Under the pieces are notes generated by a model, which did not search any database, was not told the DNA's origin, and saw only the letters and a list, made by a program, of their open reading frames with translations. From contig JAJFKR010000006.1 in assembly GCA_021773095.1 (NCBI GenBank), positions 218,792 through 282,791 of the forward strand: a stretch of 64,000 bases of DNA. Reading direction: 5' to 3'. How positions within the stretch are numbered: the stretch's first letter is position 1; every line of letters starts with the position of its first letter. Below, in pieces: positions 43,463 to 53,816 of the stretch. Made by a program: the position numbers and the translations under genes. This DNA comes from Woeseiaceae bacterium. GTDB lineage: Bacteria > Pseudomonadota > Gammaproteobacteria > Steroidobacterales > Woeseiaceae.

Positions 43463-43543
43463 GGGCTCGTCCAGGACTCAGGTGGGCTCAAATTATATCT
43501 CGAAATGGCCCGAATACCGATGCCCGGGAGGAGGTTAATATCC

Positions 43544-43549
43544 TATAAT
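43544..43549 (+). promoter_or_regulatory. -10 element of a probable putA promoter
   Basis: A perfect TATAAT lies 59 bp before the putA start in the kbl/putA divergent gap. No convincing -35 was found, so an activator or weak promoter is possible. Confidence 0.4.
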
Positions 43550-43607
43550 CGCCGACCTTGTTTCCGTTTTTGAAGCCACCCGGAAGGTGGGTCTTCGGAG
43601 TTATTCC

Positions 43608-46600
43608 ATGAGCTTTGTCGATCAGCCGGCTGCCCGCGAGGGTAGAATCTCAACGATCAATAATTTGTTTCTTGCGGACGAGGCAACCTTGGTCCGTGAA
43701 TTGGCAGAGGCAGCCGATCCCGGTGCGCCAGCCCGCAAGAAGATTCAGGTCACGGCGACGCAGCTCGTGGCCGCGGTCCGCAAGCAATCAAAGGCCGACG
43801 GCGGCATTGAGGCGTTCCTGCAGCAATACGATCTCTCGTCCGCAGAAGGTGTGTTGCTGATGTGTATTGCCGAGGCCTTGTTGCGCATTCCGGATGCCGA
43901 TACGGCGGACAGGCTTATCGCCGATAAAGTGACATCCGCAGATTGGAAAAATCACCTGGGTGCGAGCGATTCCTTGTTCGTCAACGCATCGACCTGGGGT
44001 TTGATGCTAACAGGCCAGATTCTTACGCTGGATGAACTGGCCGGGAGCAATCCCGGTCAGGCGCTTGGCAAAATGGTCAGCCGTGCCGGTGAGCCGGTGG
44101 TTCGGACTGCAATGCGTCAGGCAATGAAGATTATGGGCCATCAGTTCGTGATGGGTCGCACGATTTCCGAGGCGATAAAGCGCTCGTCCAAAAATGAAGT
44201 TTTTCCATATCGGCATTCCTACGACATGCTGGGTGAATCCGCGCTGACTTCTGCCGATGCCCGACGCTACCTTGATAATTATCACGAAGGCATCGAAAGC
44301 ATTGGCAATTCTATGGACGGTTCTGCGGAAGACGTGTTCGCAGCACCCGGTATCTCCGTCAAACTCTCGGCCCTCCATCCGCGCTATGAATTTACCCACG
44401 AAGAACGTGTGATGAAAGAACTGGTTCCTGAGGTTTTGGAGCTGGCCAGGCACGCAAAAAGGATCGGTATTGGCCTTACCATCGACTCAGAAGAGGCTGA
44501 CCGGCTGGAACTGTGGCTGAATATTTTCGAGGCGGTTTATCGTGATCCGGGGCTGGACGGATGGGACGGCTTCGGATTGGCCGTGCAAACCTACTTGCGT
44601 CGTGGGCGTGACACCGTTGACTTTCTTATTGGCCTGGCAGATGACGTTGGACGACGCATCCCCGTGCGACTCGTAAAAGGCGCTTACTGGGATTCGGAAA
44701 TCAAGCTGGCACAGGAACGCGGCATCGAAAGCTACCCCGTTTTTACACGCAAATCACACTCCGATGTTTCTTATCTGGCAGCGGCACGACAGGCGCTGGC
44801 CGCCGGCGACAAGCTGTACCCGCAGTTCGCGACGCATAATGCACACACACTCGCCAGTGTTTTGCATTACGCGGGTTCGCGCCGCGACTATGAATTCCAG
44901 CGCCTGCATGGAATGGGAGAAGAGCTGTACGCCGAAGTGGTGGACCCCGAGAAGCACGACCGGCCCTGTCGTGTGTACGCGCCGGTTGGCAGTCACGAGG
45001 ATTTGCTGCCCTATCTCGTCAGGCGCCTGCTCGAGAACGGCTCCAATACATCGTTTGTCAATCGCATTGTTGATGAGTCCGTTGACATAAAAGATATTAT
45101 TGCCGATCCCATTGAGGTTGCGCGCGGGCACGACTGTCTGCCGCATCCGCGAATTTCCCGGCCCGCGGATATCTTCGAGCCGGAACGAACGAACTCCAGA
45201 GGACTGAATCTTGCCGACCGGAATGTTAGCCGCAAATTGCTTGCTGACATGGAGGAGTTTGCTGGCAAAGAGCGGAAGGCCCGTCCGATCGTCGCAGGAA
45301 AAGAGCAGAGGGGCGAAGAAGTTGCGTCTGTAAATCCCGCCAACACTGCAGAAGTTGTTGGCAGTTGCATGTTGGCGAACGAAAAGCATGTCGATGCCGC
45401 ACTGGATGCCGCAGTGGCAGGGCAGGTGGCCTGGGATCGGCTACCGGCAGCGGACAGGGCGGTTATCCTGAATAAAGCGGCTGACCTTTTCGAACAAAAC
45501 TCGGCGGAATTAATGGAGCTGTGTGTTCGTGAGGCTGGCAAGATCATTCCCGATGCCTTATCGGAGCTACGTGAGGCCGTTGACTTCATTCGCTATTATG
45601 CGGCGCAGTCGCTGACGCATTTCGGTACTCCAGCACAAATGCCGGGCCCGACAGGTGAACGTAACACTTACGGCATGCGCGGCCGTGGTGTGTTTGTCTG
45701 TATCAGCCCATGGAATTTTCCGCTGGCGATCTTCACCGGTCAGATTTCTGCAGCACTTGCGGCCGGGAATGCGGTTATCGCAAAACCCGCAGAGCAGACA
45801 CCGCTGACTGCCTACCGTGCAGTGCAGTTAATGCTGGAAGCAGGCATTCCCGGTGACGTACTGCATTTTCTACCGGGCGACGGGGCAAAAATTGGTGGGC
45901 GCGCAGTAGCGGATCCGCGAGTAGCCGGCGTGGCGTTTACCGGATCAACAGAAACTGCGCGACGCATCCATCAAACGCTCGCTCATCGCGACGGTCCGAT
46001 CGGAATACTCATCGCAGAGACCGGCGGCCAAAACGCCCTGTTCGTTGACAGTTCCGCACTGCCCGAGCAGGTCGTGCACGACAGCATCTACTCAGCCTTC
46101 AATAGTGCCGGTCAGCGTTGCTCAGCATTGCGCTTGTTATGTGTTCAGGAGGAGATCGCACCCCGCACTCTGGAGCTGCTGGTCGGCTATATGGACGAGT
46201 TGACCATCGGCGACCCCAAACATTTTTCAACTGACGTTGGTCCTGCGATCGATGACGGGGCGAGAGATTTGCTGTCCGCTCACGTCGGTCGAATGAGCGA
46301 AGAGGCGCGAATTGTGCATCGATGCACGTTGCCGCACGAAAGTAAATCGGGCACGTTTTTCGCACCAACCCTGATCGAGATAGACAACATCGATGCTCTG
46401 CAACGCGAGGTATTCGGCCCGGTATTGCACGTTATGAAGTTCAAAGGCAAAAAGCTCGATGAGACCGTTCAAGCGGTCAATGCCACGGGCTACGGGTTGA
46501 CCATGGGTATTCACACCCGCATTGACTCACGGGCCGAAGGATTGGCTAATACGTCGGCTGCAGGCAACATCTATATCAATCGCAATATGATTGGCGCCGT

Positions 46601-46760
46601 TGTGGGAGTGCAGCCGTTTGGCGGTCGAGGGCTATCAGGTACCGGGCCGAAGGCAGGTGGCCCGCATTACCTGCAACGCTTTGGTGCAGAGTACACGATC
46701 AGCAATAACCTGTCGGCAGTTGGCGGGAATACAGGCCTGCTGTCGCTGGGCACGGACTGA
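43608..46760 (+). CDS. putA: bifunctional proline dehydrogenase / L-glutamate gamma-semialdehyde dehydrogenase
   Basis: The protein is 1050 residues from the ATG after CGGAG; a GTG 21 bp earlier is less likely. The proline dehydrogenase barrel (about 170-460) includes GVSVKLSALHPRYE-type sequence (PGISVKLSALHPRYEFT) and VRLVKGAYWDSEI. The aldehyde dehydrogenase (about 540-1040) has the Glu in AETGGQNALFVDSSALPEQV and the catalytic Cys in NSAGQRCSALRLLCVQEE. It oxidises proline to glutamate, passing electrons to quinone and NAD. It lacks the N-terminal ribbon-helix-helix DNA-binding domain of E. coli PutA, so it is not self-regulating in that way. Confidence 0.97.
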   Translation: MSFVDQPAAREGRISTINNLFLADEATLVRELAEAADPGAPARKKIQVTATQLVAAVRKQSKADGGIEAFLQQYDLSSAEGVLLMCIAEALLRIPDADTADRLIADKVTSADWKNHLGASDSLFVNASTWGLMLTGQILTLDELAGSNPGQALGKMVSRAGEPVVRTAMRQAMKIMGHQFVMGRTISEAIKRSSKNEVFPYRHSYDMLGESALTSADARRYLDNYHEGIESIGNSMDGSAEDVFAAPGISVKLSALHPRYEFTHEERVMKELVPEVLELARHAKRIGIGLTIDSEEADRLELWLNIFEAVYRDPGLDGWDGFGLAVQTYLRRGRDTVDFLIGLADDVGRRIPVRLVKGAYWDSEIKLAQERGIESYPVFTRKSHSDVSYLAAARQALAAGDKLYPQFATHNAHTLASVLHYAGSRRDYEFQRLHGMGEELYAEVVDPEKHDRPCRVYAPVGSHEDLLPYLVRRLLENGSNTSFVNRIVDESVDIKDIIADPIEVARGHDCLPHPRISRPADIFEPERTNSRGLNLADRNVSRKLLADMEEFAGKERKARPIVAGKEQRGEEVASVNPANTAEVVGSCMLANEKHVDAALDAAVAGQVAWDRLPAADRAVILNKAADLFEQNSAELMELCVREAGKIIPDALSELREAVDFIRYYAAQSLTHFGTPAQMPGPTGERNTYGMRGRGVFVCISPWNFPLAIFTGQISAALAAGNAVIAKPAEQTPLTAYRAVQLMLEAGIPGDVLHFLPGDGAKIGGRAVADPRVAGVAFTGSTETARRIHQTLAHRDGPIGILIAETGGQNALFVDSSALPEQVVHDSIYSAFNSAGQRCSALRLLCVQEEIAPRTLELLVGYMDELTIGDPKHFSTDVGPAIDDGARDLLSAHVGRMSEEARIVHRCTLPHESKSGTFFAPTLIEIDNIDALQREVFGPVLHVMKFKGKKLDETVQAVNATGYGLTMGIHTRIDSRAEGLANTSAAGNIYINRNMIGAVVGVQPFGGRGLSGTGPKAGGPHYLQRFGAEYTISNNLSAVGGNTGLLSLGTD

Positions 46761-46767
46761 GAAACTA

Positions 46768-48126
46768 ATGGCGACGGTCAGCATTTTCGATATTTTCAAG
46801 ATCGGTATCGGGCCATCGAGTTCTCATACCGTCGGGCCGATGAAGGCGGCGGGCGCTTTCATCGGCAGCCTTGAAGCTATCGCGGCTGATGTTGCCCGAA
46901 TCGACGTTTCGTTACACGGCTCGCTGGCCTGGACGGGTAAGGGCCATGGCACCGATTCAGCCGTGTTGCTCGGTCTTTCGGGACTGACGCCTGAATCGAT
47001 CGATCCGGATACCGTCGACGAACGATTGCGTGGCATTCATTCCGAAAAGCGTCTCGACGTTCCCGGTATCGGCGGCCTGAATTTTGACCCTGCGGTAAAT
47101 CTCACATTCGATTTCGAGAGCGAATTGCCACGGCACACCAACGGCATGCGATTTATCGCACGTTCGGGAGCGGGTGAGATACTCGCTGAAGACCTGTTCT
47201 ACTCTCTCGGCGGTGGCTTCATTGCCAGGAATGATGAGCCGGAACCACTGGCACAGGAGGGCGAGCCACCTTTGCCCTACAGCAGCAGTGAGTCCCTGTT
47301 GCAGCGCGCTGCAGAAAACGGCCTGACGATCGCGGAGCTCATTTACCAGAATGAGACTTCCTGGCGCCCGGCCGCTGAAGTTGACGCGCAACTGGCTTCT
47401 ATCTGCCAGGCAATGCGTGATTGCGTTGCTCGCGGTTTGCGGACCGAGGGCGTGTTGCCAGGCAAAATGTCGGTATTGCGACGCGCTGCGAAACTGAGCA
47501 AGGCATTGTCACAGGCCAGAGAGCCTTCGCCATTACACGCTCTGGAATGGGTGAATGCTTATGCGATTGCCGTCAATGAAGAAAATGCGGCCGGTGGCCG
47601 TGTCGTAACGTCACCGACCAATGGTGCTGCTGGCATCATCCCGGCGGTGTTGATGTTCTATGAGAAATTCATACCGAATGCTGATGAAGAGGGCGTACGG
47701 AGATTTATGCTGACCGCGGGTGCTATTGGTGTGCTGTACAAGACCAACGCGTCGATTTCGGGCGCTGAGATGGGTTGTCAGGGCGAAGTGGGCGTAGCGT
47801 GCTCAATGGCCGCCGGCGGCCTTGCCGCTGCTCTCGGCGGCTCGAATGACCATGTTGAGGAAGCGGCCGAGATCGGTATGGAGCACAATCTGGGGCTAAC
47901 CTGTGATCCCATCGGTGGCCTGGTTCAGATTCCCTGCATCGAACGGAATGCCATGGGCGCGGTGAAAGCGATCAATGCGGCACAGTTAGCCATGCACGGC
48001 GATGGCACGCACAAAGTGACTCTGGATCAGGTCATTGAGACCATGCGCCAGACAGGCAACGACATGTCCACGCATTATAAGGAAACCTCACAGGGCGGGC
48101 TTGCTGTCAACGTTCCCGAGTGCTGA
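46768..48126 (+). CDS. sdaA: L-serine dehydratase (iron-sulfur type)
   Basis: The protein is 452 residues from an ATG 7 bp after putA; the open frame extends back inside putA. The start [28 protein letters not shown] is the diagnostic beta-domain signature. Cluster cysteines lie in [17 protein letters not shown] and [16 protein letters not shown]. It deaminates serine to pyruvate using a [4Fe-4S] cluster. It is likely co-transcribed with putA. The last 39 bp overlap the end of the convergent hydrolase gene. Confidence 0.96.
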   Translation: MATVSIFDIFKIGIGPSSSHTVGPMKAAGAFIGSLEAIAADVARIDVSLHGSLAWTGKGHGTDSAVLLGLSGLTPESIDPDTVDERLRGIHSEKRLDVPGIGGLNFDPAVNLTFDFESELPRHTNGMRFIARSGAGEILAEDLFYSLGGGFIARNDEPEPLAQEGEPPLPYSSSESLLQRAAENGLTIAELIYQNETSWRPAAEVDAQLASICQAMRDCVARGLRTEGVLPGKMSVLRRAAKLSKALSQAREPSPLHALEWVNAYAIAVNEENAAGGRVVTSPTNGAAGIIPAVLMFYEKFIPNADEEGVRRFMLTAGAIGVLYKTNASISGAEMGCQGEVGVACSMAAGGLAAALGGSNDHVEEAAEIGMEHNLGLTCDPIGGLVQIPCIERNAMGAVKAINAAQLAMHGDGTHKVTLDQVIETMRQTGNDMSTHYKETSQGGLAVNVPEC

Positions 48127-49023
48127 CCGGGCTGCGGTGAAATCCAGCAACGACCTTATTTGTTCATGAACCAGGGCCCTGTTCGTAAACAGAAAGAAAT
48201 GATCATCGTCCGGTAGGCGGATGGTCTTCAGGTTTTTGCCCGGCAGCATTTTTTCCGCGAAGTCGGCGTGATCAGGATTCACCAGGCCATCTTTGCCGCC
48301 CTGAATAACGATCACCGGGATCGTGAGGTTTGCCCAGAGTGGCCGCATCTTTTCCAGCTCTGATCTAAGGATCATCATTTCCTTGTTGGACTGACGCATG
48401 CCCCCGCCGAGCATTTTGTCGGCCAGCCAGCCGAATGGCGGGATACGAGCGAGGTGGTTGTACCAGCGCGGTGCGGAGAGGTCCGGGTCCATGGGTGCAG
48501 CGAGAATCAGTACGGCTGTAACACAGTCCGGGTGATCCATGGCCAGGCGCGGCGCCAGGGTGCCGCCCAGCGAGTGTCCGACCAGAATGAGTTCGCCAGT
48601 GCCGGAGGCAGCCGATAATTCACAGAGCCACTCGCGAGACAGTTGCGATTGACCCTCAATTTCGGGTTCGAAGTCGCCATCGGCCAACGTGGAACCTCCC
48701 CAGCCGGGACGATCGATGGCGATCAGATGCGCATCACGTTGCAGCGATTGATCGTTCAGATAACTGGAAAAAAACATCCAGCTGCCGGGTGTGCCGTGTA
48801 CAAAGACGACCGTAGGTTTATCGGGATCACCGGTTTCGACGTAGCGGAGATTCAGCGTGCCATGTTCGTCGAACTGAAACTCGGCCTTATCGTGAGTCCG
48901 GTAGTATTCGTTGACGGACTCGAACTCGCTCCGCAACGCCGTCGGAGCGCAACCGGCAAGTGTCAATATCAACAGCCAGGTCGTGAGTATTCGCCCGGCG
49001 TTAGGCCAATTTAGGGTAGTCAT
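48088..49023 (-). CDS. alpha/beta-hydrolase lipoprotein
   Basis: This 311-residue protein has an N-terminal signal with lipobox L-A-G-C (TWLLILTLAGCAP). The alpha/beta-hydrolase fold has the oxyanion HGTPGSW, nucleophile GHSLGG, acid GGKDGLVNPDH and histidine DDDHFFLF, so the triad is complete. It is probably an esterase or lipase-like enzyme anchored in a membrane; the substrate is unknown. It overlaps sixA at its start (23 bp) and the convergent sdaA at its end (39 bp). Confidence 0.87.
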   Translation of the reverse strand: MTTLNWPNAGRILTTWLLILTLAGCAPTALRSEFESVNEYYRTHDKAEFQFDEHGTLNLRYVETGDPDKPTVVFVHGTPGSWMFFSSYLNDQSLQRDAHLIAIDRPGWGGSTLADGDFEPEIEGQSQLSREWLCELSAASGTGELILVGHSLGGTLAPRLAMDHPDCVTAVLILAAPMDPDLSAPRWYNHLARIPPFGWLADKMLGGGMRQSNKEMMILRSELEKMRPLWANLTIPVIVIQGGKDGLVNPDHADFAEKMLPGKNLKTIRLPDDDHFFLFTNRALVHEQIRSLLDFTAARSALGNVDSKPAL

Positions 49024-49492
49024 AGGTTAGCAGTTCGACCGGTGGCCGTTCGTACAGGTTCCAATCTTCGCTGTCAATTTGTACTGATACCACGCCAGCC
49101 GTAGGCAAATTGCTGGTGATTCCGGGTATCAGAAAATTGGCGAAGTTGGTCAGGCCCGGGTTGTGACCCACCAGCATCAGGCTATTGAAGCCATTGTCCT
49201 GTGCGACGACCACGTCGAGCAAATCATCCAGCGACGCGAGGTACACGGAATCCTCGCGTTGCAGAAATTCGAGGGGGTAGCTGATCTCAGCAGCAATTAT
49301 TCTGGCAGTTGTCCACGCTCGTTTCGCCGGACTGGCAATGATGAGCGAAGGCCGGATGCCGTGTTCGGCAACTCTTTTGCCCATTACGGGCGCATCCCGT
49401 TCGCCGCGCGAATTCAGGGGGCGCTGGCGGTCGCTGAGTGAGGCATCACCCCAGCTGGATTTAGCGTGCCTTACTAATGTTAGAAATTTCAT
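49001..49492 (-). CDS. sixA: SixA-family phosphohistidine phosphatase
   Basis: This 163-residue histidine-phosphatase protein has the RHG motif in the SixA form VRHAKSSWGD (His9), followed by DRQRPLNSRGERDAP and the second histidine in LMLVGHNPGLTNF. SixA removes phosphate from His residues of phosphotransfer proteins; in E. coli the target is NPr of the nitrogen PTS. It lies 24 bp after sufT on the same strand. Confidence 0.9.
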   Translation of the reverse strand: MKFLTLVRHAKSSWGDASLSDRQRPLNSRGERDAPVMGKRVAEHGIRPSLIIASPAKRAWTTARIIAAEISYPLEFLQREDSVYLASLDDLLDVVVAQDNGFNSLMLVGHNPGLTNFANFLIPGITSNLPTAGVVSVQIDSEDWNLYERPPVELLTYDYPKLA

Positions 49493-49516
49493 AATATTAA
49501 CGAAGGTATCAAGAAA

Positions 49517-50068
49517 TTACATTAAGCCCGTTTGCAATCGTGCCTCATCGGACATCAAGCCGACATTCCAAGGTGGGTCAAAAACCAGCTCAACAACCAC
49601 ATCGGCTATCGTCGGAATTATCTCAATTTTCTCACGGGCATCGGCAACCAGCACGTCGCCCATGCCGCAGCCCGGCGCGGTTAATGTCATGTCGACGCTG
49701 ACTGAGCGCTGCCCATTGCCCAGTGGCGTAATCTCACAGCGATAAATAAGACCGAGGTTAACGATATCCACCGGTATTTCGGGGTCGTAGCAGGTCTTGA
49801 GTTGCTCCCAGATCACTGCCTCAATATCGGTATCCGTGGCGTTATCCGGAATTTGCGGCGGCGGAACCGGTTCTTTGCCGAGCGCGTCGGCATTGCTGCC
49901 GGATACGTGAAACAAATTGCCCTCAACGTAGATAGTAAAACTGCCGCCCAGAGCCTGGGTGATAAAGCCGCTGGTCCCTTCTCGCAGCATTACTTCTTCG
50001 CCCACAGGAATAATGACCGCTGTGACGTCGCGGGATAGAGAAAATGGCTCATTGGAATGACCGAACAT
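49517..50068 (-). CDS. sufT: SufT (DUF59/MIP18-type Fe-S maturation factor)
   Basis: The protein has 183 residues. The N-terminal extension (VIIPVGEEVMLREGTSGFITQALGG) is specific to SufT. The DUF59 domain (about 80-170) has the DPEIPVDIVNLGLIY motif and the reactive cysteine in TAPGCGMGD. SufT supports maturation of Fe-S proteins under high demand. As the last suf gene here, it is 7 bp after sufU. Confidence 0.93.
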   Translation of the reverse strand: MFGHSNEPFSLSRDVTAVIIPVGEEVMLREGTSGFITQALGGSFTIYVEGNLFHVSGSNADALGKEPVPPPQIPDNATDTDIEAVIWEQLKTCYDPEIPVDIVNLGLIYRCEITPLGNGQRSVSVDMTLTAPGCGMGDVLVADAREKIEIIPTIADVVVELVFDPPWNVGLMSDEARLQTGLM

Positions 50069-50075
50069 GGCGTCC

Positions 50076-50549
50076 TTACTCTGTGGTAGCAGATGATGGT
50101 GAATGGTTTAGCGCGGCATGCAGTGCATGCCAGGCGAGCGTCGCACATTTGATGCGGCTGGGATGGGTGCGCACGCCATCGAGCGCCTTTAGTTTTGAGA
50201 GGTCCGCCGTTGCCGGTGCCGTGTCGTTGCTGGATTGTTTCGTCAGCCGGTCGGTTACCGAGTTGAAACAGGCATCGGCTTCTGTAACGGACAGGTTAGG
50301 CACCGTCTCGGTCAGCAGTGAAGCAGAGGCCATGGAAATAGCGCAACCGGAGCCCTCGAAACCGGCATCAATGACCTGATCATTGGCGTCTACGATCAAA
50401 TACAGTCGCAACTTGTCACCGCATAACGGATTAATTCCTTCAGCCGTATGGGTCGCGTCCTCGAGACGTCGAAAATTACGGGGATTGCGCGCGTGATCGA
50501 GAATCAGATCGCGATACAGTTCCTGTAATTCGCTGTTGTCGGCGTTCAT
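50076..50549 (-). CDS. sufU: SufU-type Fe-S scaffold / sulfur-acceptor protein
   Basis: This 157-residue NifU-N/IscU-like protein has cysteines at NPLCGDKLRL, EGSGCAISMASASLL and HPSRIKCATLAWHAL, with the SufU-type insertion between the second and third. SufU accepts persulfide from SufS, zinc-dependently in Bacillus. It overlaps sufS by 4 bp. The SufE/SufA pair of enteric suf operons is absent, and SufU appears to take over. Confidence 0.94.
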   Translation of the reverse strand: MNADNSELQELYRDLILDHARNPRNFRRLEDATHTAEGINPLCGDKLRLYLIVDANDQVIDAGFEGSGCAISMASASLLTETVPNLSVTEADACFNSVTDRLTKQSSNDTAPATADLSKLKALDGVRTHPSRIKCATLAWHALHAALNHSPSSATTE

Positions 50550-51787
50550 GCGAAGACCTGCCGTGCTTTTTCAAGCGCTGTGACCAACTGATCGACGTCG
50601 CTGGCATTGTTATACAGCCCGAGTGATGCGCGTACGGTCCCCGGTATGCCAAAGCGTTGCATCACCGGCATTGCACAGTGGTGTCCGGTTCGGACGGCTA
50701 CGCCCTGGTGGTCGAGTATTGTGCCGAGGTCGTGCGGGTGTATGTCGTTTAGCATGAAGGACTGAACACTCGCCTGGTTTTTCGCGGTGCCGATTAGGCG
50801 CAAGCCATCCATAGCCTCGAGCTTGCCGACCATATAACGATGCAGCGCTTTTTCATGCTCGTGGATATTAGGCATGCCGACGGACTGCAGGTAGTCGACG
50901 GCGGCGCCGAGACCGATGGTCCCCGAAATATTCGGTGTGCCGGCTTCGAACTTGTAGGGCAGTTCGTTGAAGACCGTGTTGTCGAAATTCACCTCGAGGA
51001 TCATGTCTCCGCCACCTTTGTAGGGCGGCATGGCTTCGAGCAGTGCCTCACGACCCCAAAGTACGCCAGTGCCAGTCGGTCCGAACATCTTGTGACCTGA
51101 AAACGCGTAGAAGTCGCAATCGAGTGCCTGTACATCTACGTTCATGTGCGGCATTCCCTGTGCGCCATCGACGAGGACAGTAATGCCCAGTTTCCTGGCG
51201 TCGGCAATGATTTCGTGCAGCGGGTTAATGCTGCCGAGTGCGTTGGAGACGTGGCCGATACCGAGCAGCTTCACGCGTTCAGTCATCAGTTTACGCAGTT
51301 CATTGAGTTCAACTTCACCGCGATCATTGATAGGGGCGACGAGCAACTCTGCACCGGTTTGTTCGCACACGAGCTGCCAGGGAACAATATTTGAATGGTG
51401 TTCCAGCCAGGTGATCAGGACCTGGTCACCGGCTTGCAGTATCGGACGGCAATAACTTTGCGCAACGAGGTTGATCGACTCGGTCGTACCACTCGTAAGA
51501 ACGATTTCGGCACGACTCGCCGCATTGATGAAGTCGCAAAGCTTGTCGCGTGCACCTTCGTACAATTCTGTAGCGCGATGACTGAGCGTATGGACGCCTC
51601 TATGTACGTTGGCGTGATCTTCACGCTGATAACGAGCTACCGCATCGATAACGCTTGCGGGCTGTTGACCGGACGCTGCGCTATCGAGATAGACCAGCGG
51701 GTGACCGTTGACCTCCTGATGCAGTGCCGGAAAATCACTTCTGCAATAGGTGATATCGCTGGTTTCAGTGACTTGCGGCTGGTTCAT
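50546..51787 (-). CDS. sufS: cysteine desulfurase SufS
   Basis: This 413-residue PLP enzyme of class V aminotransferase type II shows VYLDSAASGQQPASVID, LTSGTTESINLVA, the PLP lysine in FYAFSGHKMFGPTGTGVLWG, and the persulfide cysteine in VAVRTGHHCAMPVMQRF. It takes sulfur from cysteine for cluster assembly. It overlaps sufD by 4 bp. Confidence 0.97.
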   Translation of the reverse strand: MNQPQVTETSDITYCRSDFPALHQEVNGHPLVYLDSAASGQQPASVIDAVARYQREDHANVHRGVHTLSHRATELYEGARDKLCDFINAASRAEIVLTSGTTESINLVAQSYCRPILQAGDQVLITWLEHHSNIVPWQLVCEQTGAELLVAPINDRGEVELNELRKLMTERVKLLGIGHVSNALGSINPLHEIIADARKLGITVLVDGAQGMPHMNVDVQALDCDFYAFSGHKMFGPTGTGVLWGREALLEAMPPYKGGGDMILEVNFDNTVFNELPYKFEAGTPNISGTIGLGAAVDYLQSVGMPNIHEHEKALHRYMVGKLEAMDGLRLIGTAKNQASVQSFMLNDIHPHDLGTILDHQGVAVRTGHHCAMPVMQRFGIPGTVRASLGLYNNASDVDQLVTALEKARQVFA

Positions 51788-53058
51788 GACGCCGGTTCCT
51801 GAAGCAGATCGGCCAGTCGTGCTTCAACGAGTGACTGAATAGCATCGACCGCAGCGGCAACGGGTGCGCGGCCAATGAGGTCGGCAGCAAATGCATGGGT
51901 TAGCAGTTGGGTTGCCTGGCGCTTGTCCAGCCCGCGTGTGCGCAGATAATAAAGAGCGGATTCGTCGAGCTGCCCGACCGTCGTACCGTGACTGCATTTA
52001 ACGTCGTCGGCGTATATTTCAAGCTCGGGTTTGGCATCGATTTCGGCGTTATCCGAAAGCAGCAGGTTGTGATTTGCCTGATTCGCATCTGTGCCATCGG
52101 CGCCCTTGTGAACGATCGCCTTGCCGTTCCAGACAGCACGGCAGCGACCGTTGAGTATGCCGCGGTACTCCTGAGATGACGAGGCCGGGCCGACGCGGTG
52201 ATCGACTCGTGTGTGGTTGTCGATGTGCTGGCCATCGCTGACCAGATAAAGGCCGTCAAAAGTTATTTCAGAGCCGGGTTCTCCCAGCTCAATGTCGATG
52301 TCATTTCGCACGAGTCTGCCACCGAGATCATAGCTGGCCATTTTCAATCGGCTGTCTTTGCCCATCGATACCGACAGACGCCCGGTTTGTACGTGCCCGA
52401 TGTGTCTGTCCTGAATTCGCACATAATTGACCATTGCGGCCTGACCGACCTGTAGTGCAACCACAGAGTTTCCGTAATGGTCGTCCTTGCCGGCAGAGGA
52501 TTGATGCTCAATAATCTCGGCGTCGCATCCAGGACCCACCACAATCTCAACACTTGCCTGAGAGACTGCGGCACCGGCGTTTGACTCATCGATGACCAGT
52601 AGGCCAAGCGGTTTTTCTGTTGCAGCATCGATACGGATACGTAATCCGTCGTGCAGGAGTGCGGCATTTAGATCGGCCAACGGCCTATCCATGACAAATG
52701 GTGCCGCCGATTCACTGAAACGCACAACCTCAATGCCCCGCGTTTCTGCAAAATACGTCATATCGACCTGGCCGTTTGCGATGACCAGCCAGTTGGCATC
52801 CACGGAACTGATTATTGCCTCGATCGACTCACCCAGCGAGTCTTTAGAAGCTAACGTCGCACCTGCCGACAGCCAGCGGTTACTGATATCAATCGCGGCG
52901 TCCAGATTGGTGTATTTCCAGTCTTCATGACGAACCGTCGGCAGTCCGTGCTCGTCGAGATTCGCCAACGCGGCCGCACGAATTGCGGTCAGGGCGCCTT
53001 CCGGCAGTCGCAAAACCGCCTTCCGAAGCTCGTCAATGGACAGCGCCACCCGTTTCAT
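51784..53058 (-). CDS. sufD: SufD, Fe-S assembly scaffold subunit
   Basis: This 424-residue protein belongs to the SufB/SufD beta-helix family. Clear blocks are TVRHEDWKYTNLDAAI at the N-terminus, FDGLYLVSDGQHIDNHTRVDH and DDVKCSHGTTVGQLDESALYYLRTRGL at the C-terminus. It forms the SufBC2D complex. It lies between sufC and sufS with 4-bp overlaps on both sides. Confidence 0.96.
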   Translation of the reverse strand: MKRVALSIDELRKAVLRLPEGALTAIRAAALANLDEHGLPTVRHEDWKYTNLDAAIDISNRWLSAGATLASKDSLGESIEAIISSVDANWLVIANGQVDMTYFAETRGIEVVRFSESAAPFVMDRPLADLNAALLHDGLRIRIDAATEKPLGLLVIDESNAGAAVSQASVEIVVGPGCDAEIIEHQSSAGKDDHYGNSVVALQVGQAAMVNYVRIQDRHIGHVQTGRLSVSMGKDSRLKMASYDLGGRLVRNDIDIELGEPGSEITFDGLYLVSDGQHIDNHTRVDHRVGPASSSQEYRGILNGRCRAVWNGKAIVHKGADGTDANQANHNLLLSDNAEIDAKPELEIYADDVKCSHGTTVGQLDESALYYLRTRGLDKRQATQLLTHAFAADLIGRAPVAAAVDAIQSLVEARLADLLQEPAS

Positions 53059-53813
53059 GCGCTCGCCGCCTCACGTACCCAGTCGTAGCCTTTCTCTTCG
53101 AGTTTGAGCGCCAGCGTCTTGTCACCGGAGCGAACTATCTTTCCCTCCGACAGAACATGGACGAAGTCGGGCTCGATGTAATCCAGCAGACGCTGATAGT
53201 GCGTTACCAGCACGATCGCCCGGTCCGCCGCCCGCAAATTATTCACACCGGTCGCGACCGCCTTGAGTGCATCGATGTCCAGGCCGGAATCCGTTTCATC
53301 CAGTATCGCGAGCCTCGGTTCCAGCATTGCCATTTGCAAAATCTCATTGCGCTTCTTCTCGCCACCGGAGAAACCTTCGTTCACGCCACGGTTCAGGAAC
53401 TTTGAGTCCATTCCCAACGCCGCCATCTTCTCCCGGGCACACTTTAGAAACTCAAACGCATCGACTTCGTCCAGTCCCTGATGCTTGCGCTTGGCATTGA
53501 CGGCGGCCTTTAAGAGATAAGCGTTGTTAACGCCGGGAATCTCAACCGGATATTGAAAGCCCAGGAATATTCCCTCGCGGGCACGCTCCTCGGGCTCGAG
53601 ATCCAACAGGTCATTGCCCATGTAATTGACCTCGCCACCGGTCACGACGTAGTCGCTATGGCCGGCAATCACTTGTGCCAGCGTGCTTTTCCCGGATCCG
53701 TTCGGACCCATGATGGCGTGCACTTCACCGGCATTGATGGTCAGGGACAGACCGCGCAGGATTTCGGTGTCGCCGATGCGGCTTTTGAGATTGTTGATTT
53801 CGAGCATTTCCAT
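53055..53813 (-). CDS. sufC: SufC, Fe-S assembly ATPase
   Basis: This 252-residue ABC-type ATPase has Walker A GPNGSGKSTLAQVIAGH, signature NEGFSGGEKKRNEIL and Walker B LAILDETDSGLDIDALK, all characteristic of SufC. Its ATP cycle reshapes SufB-SufD during cluster assembly. It starts 3 bp after sufB. Confidence 0.98.
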   Translation of the reverse strand: MEMLEINNLKSRIGDTEILRGLSLTINAGEVHAIMGPNGSGKSTLAQVIAGHSDYVVTGGEVNYMGNDLLDLEPEERAREGIFLGFQYPVEIPGVNNAYLLKAAVNAKRKHQGLDEVDAFEFLKCAREKMAALGMDSKFLNRGVNEGFSGGEKKRNEILQMAMLEPRLAILDETDSGLDIDALKAVATGVNNLRAADRAIVLVTHYQRLLDYIEPDFVHVLSEGKIVRSGDKTLALKLEEKGYDWVREAASA

Positions 53814-53816
53814 TTC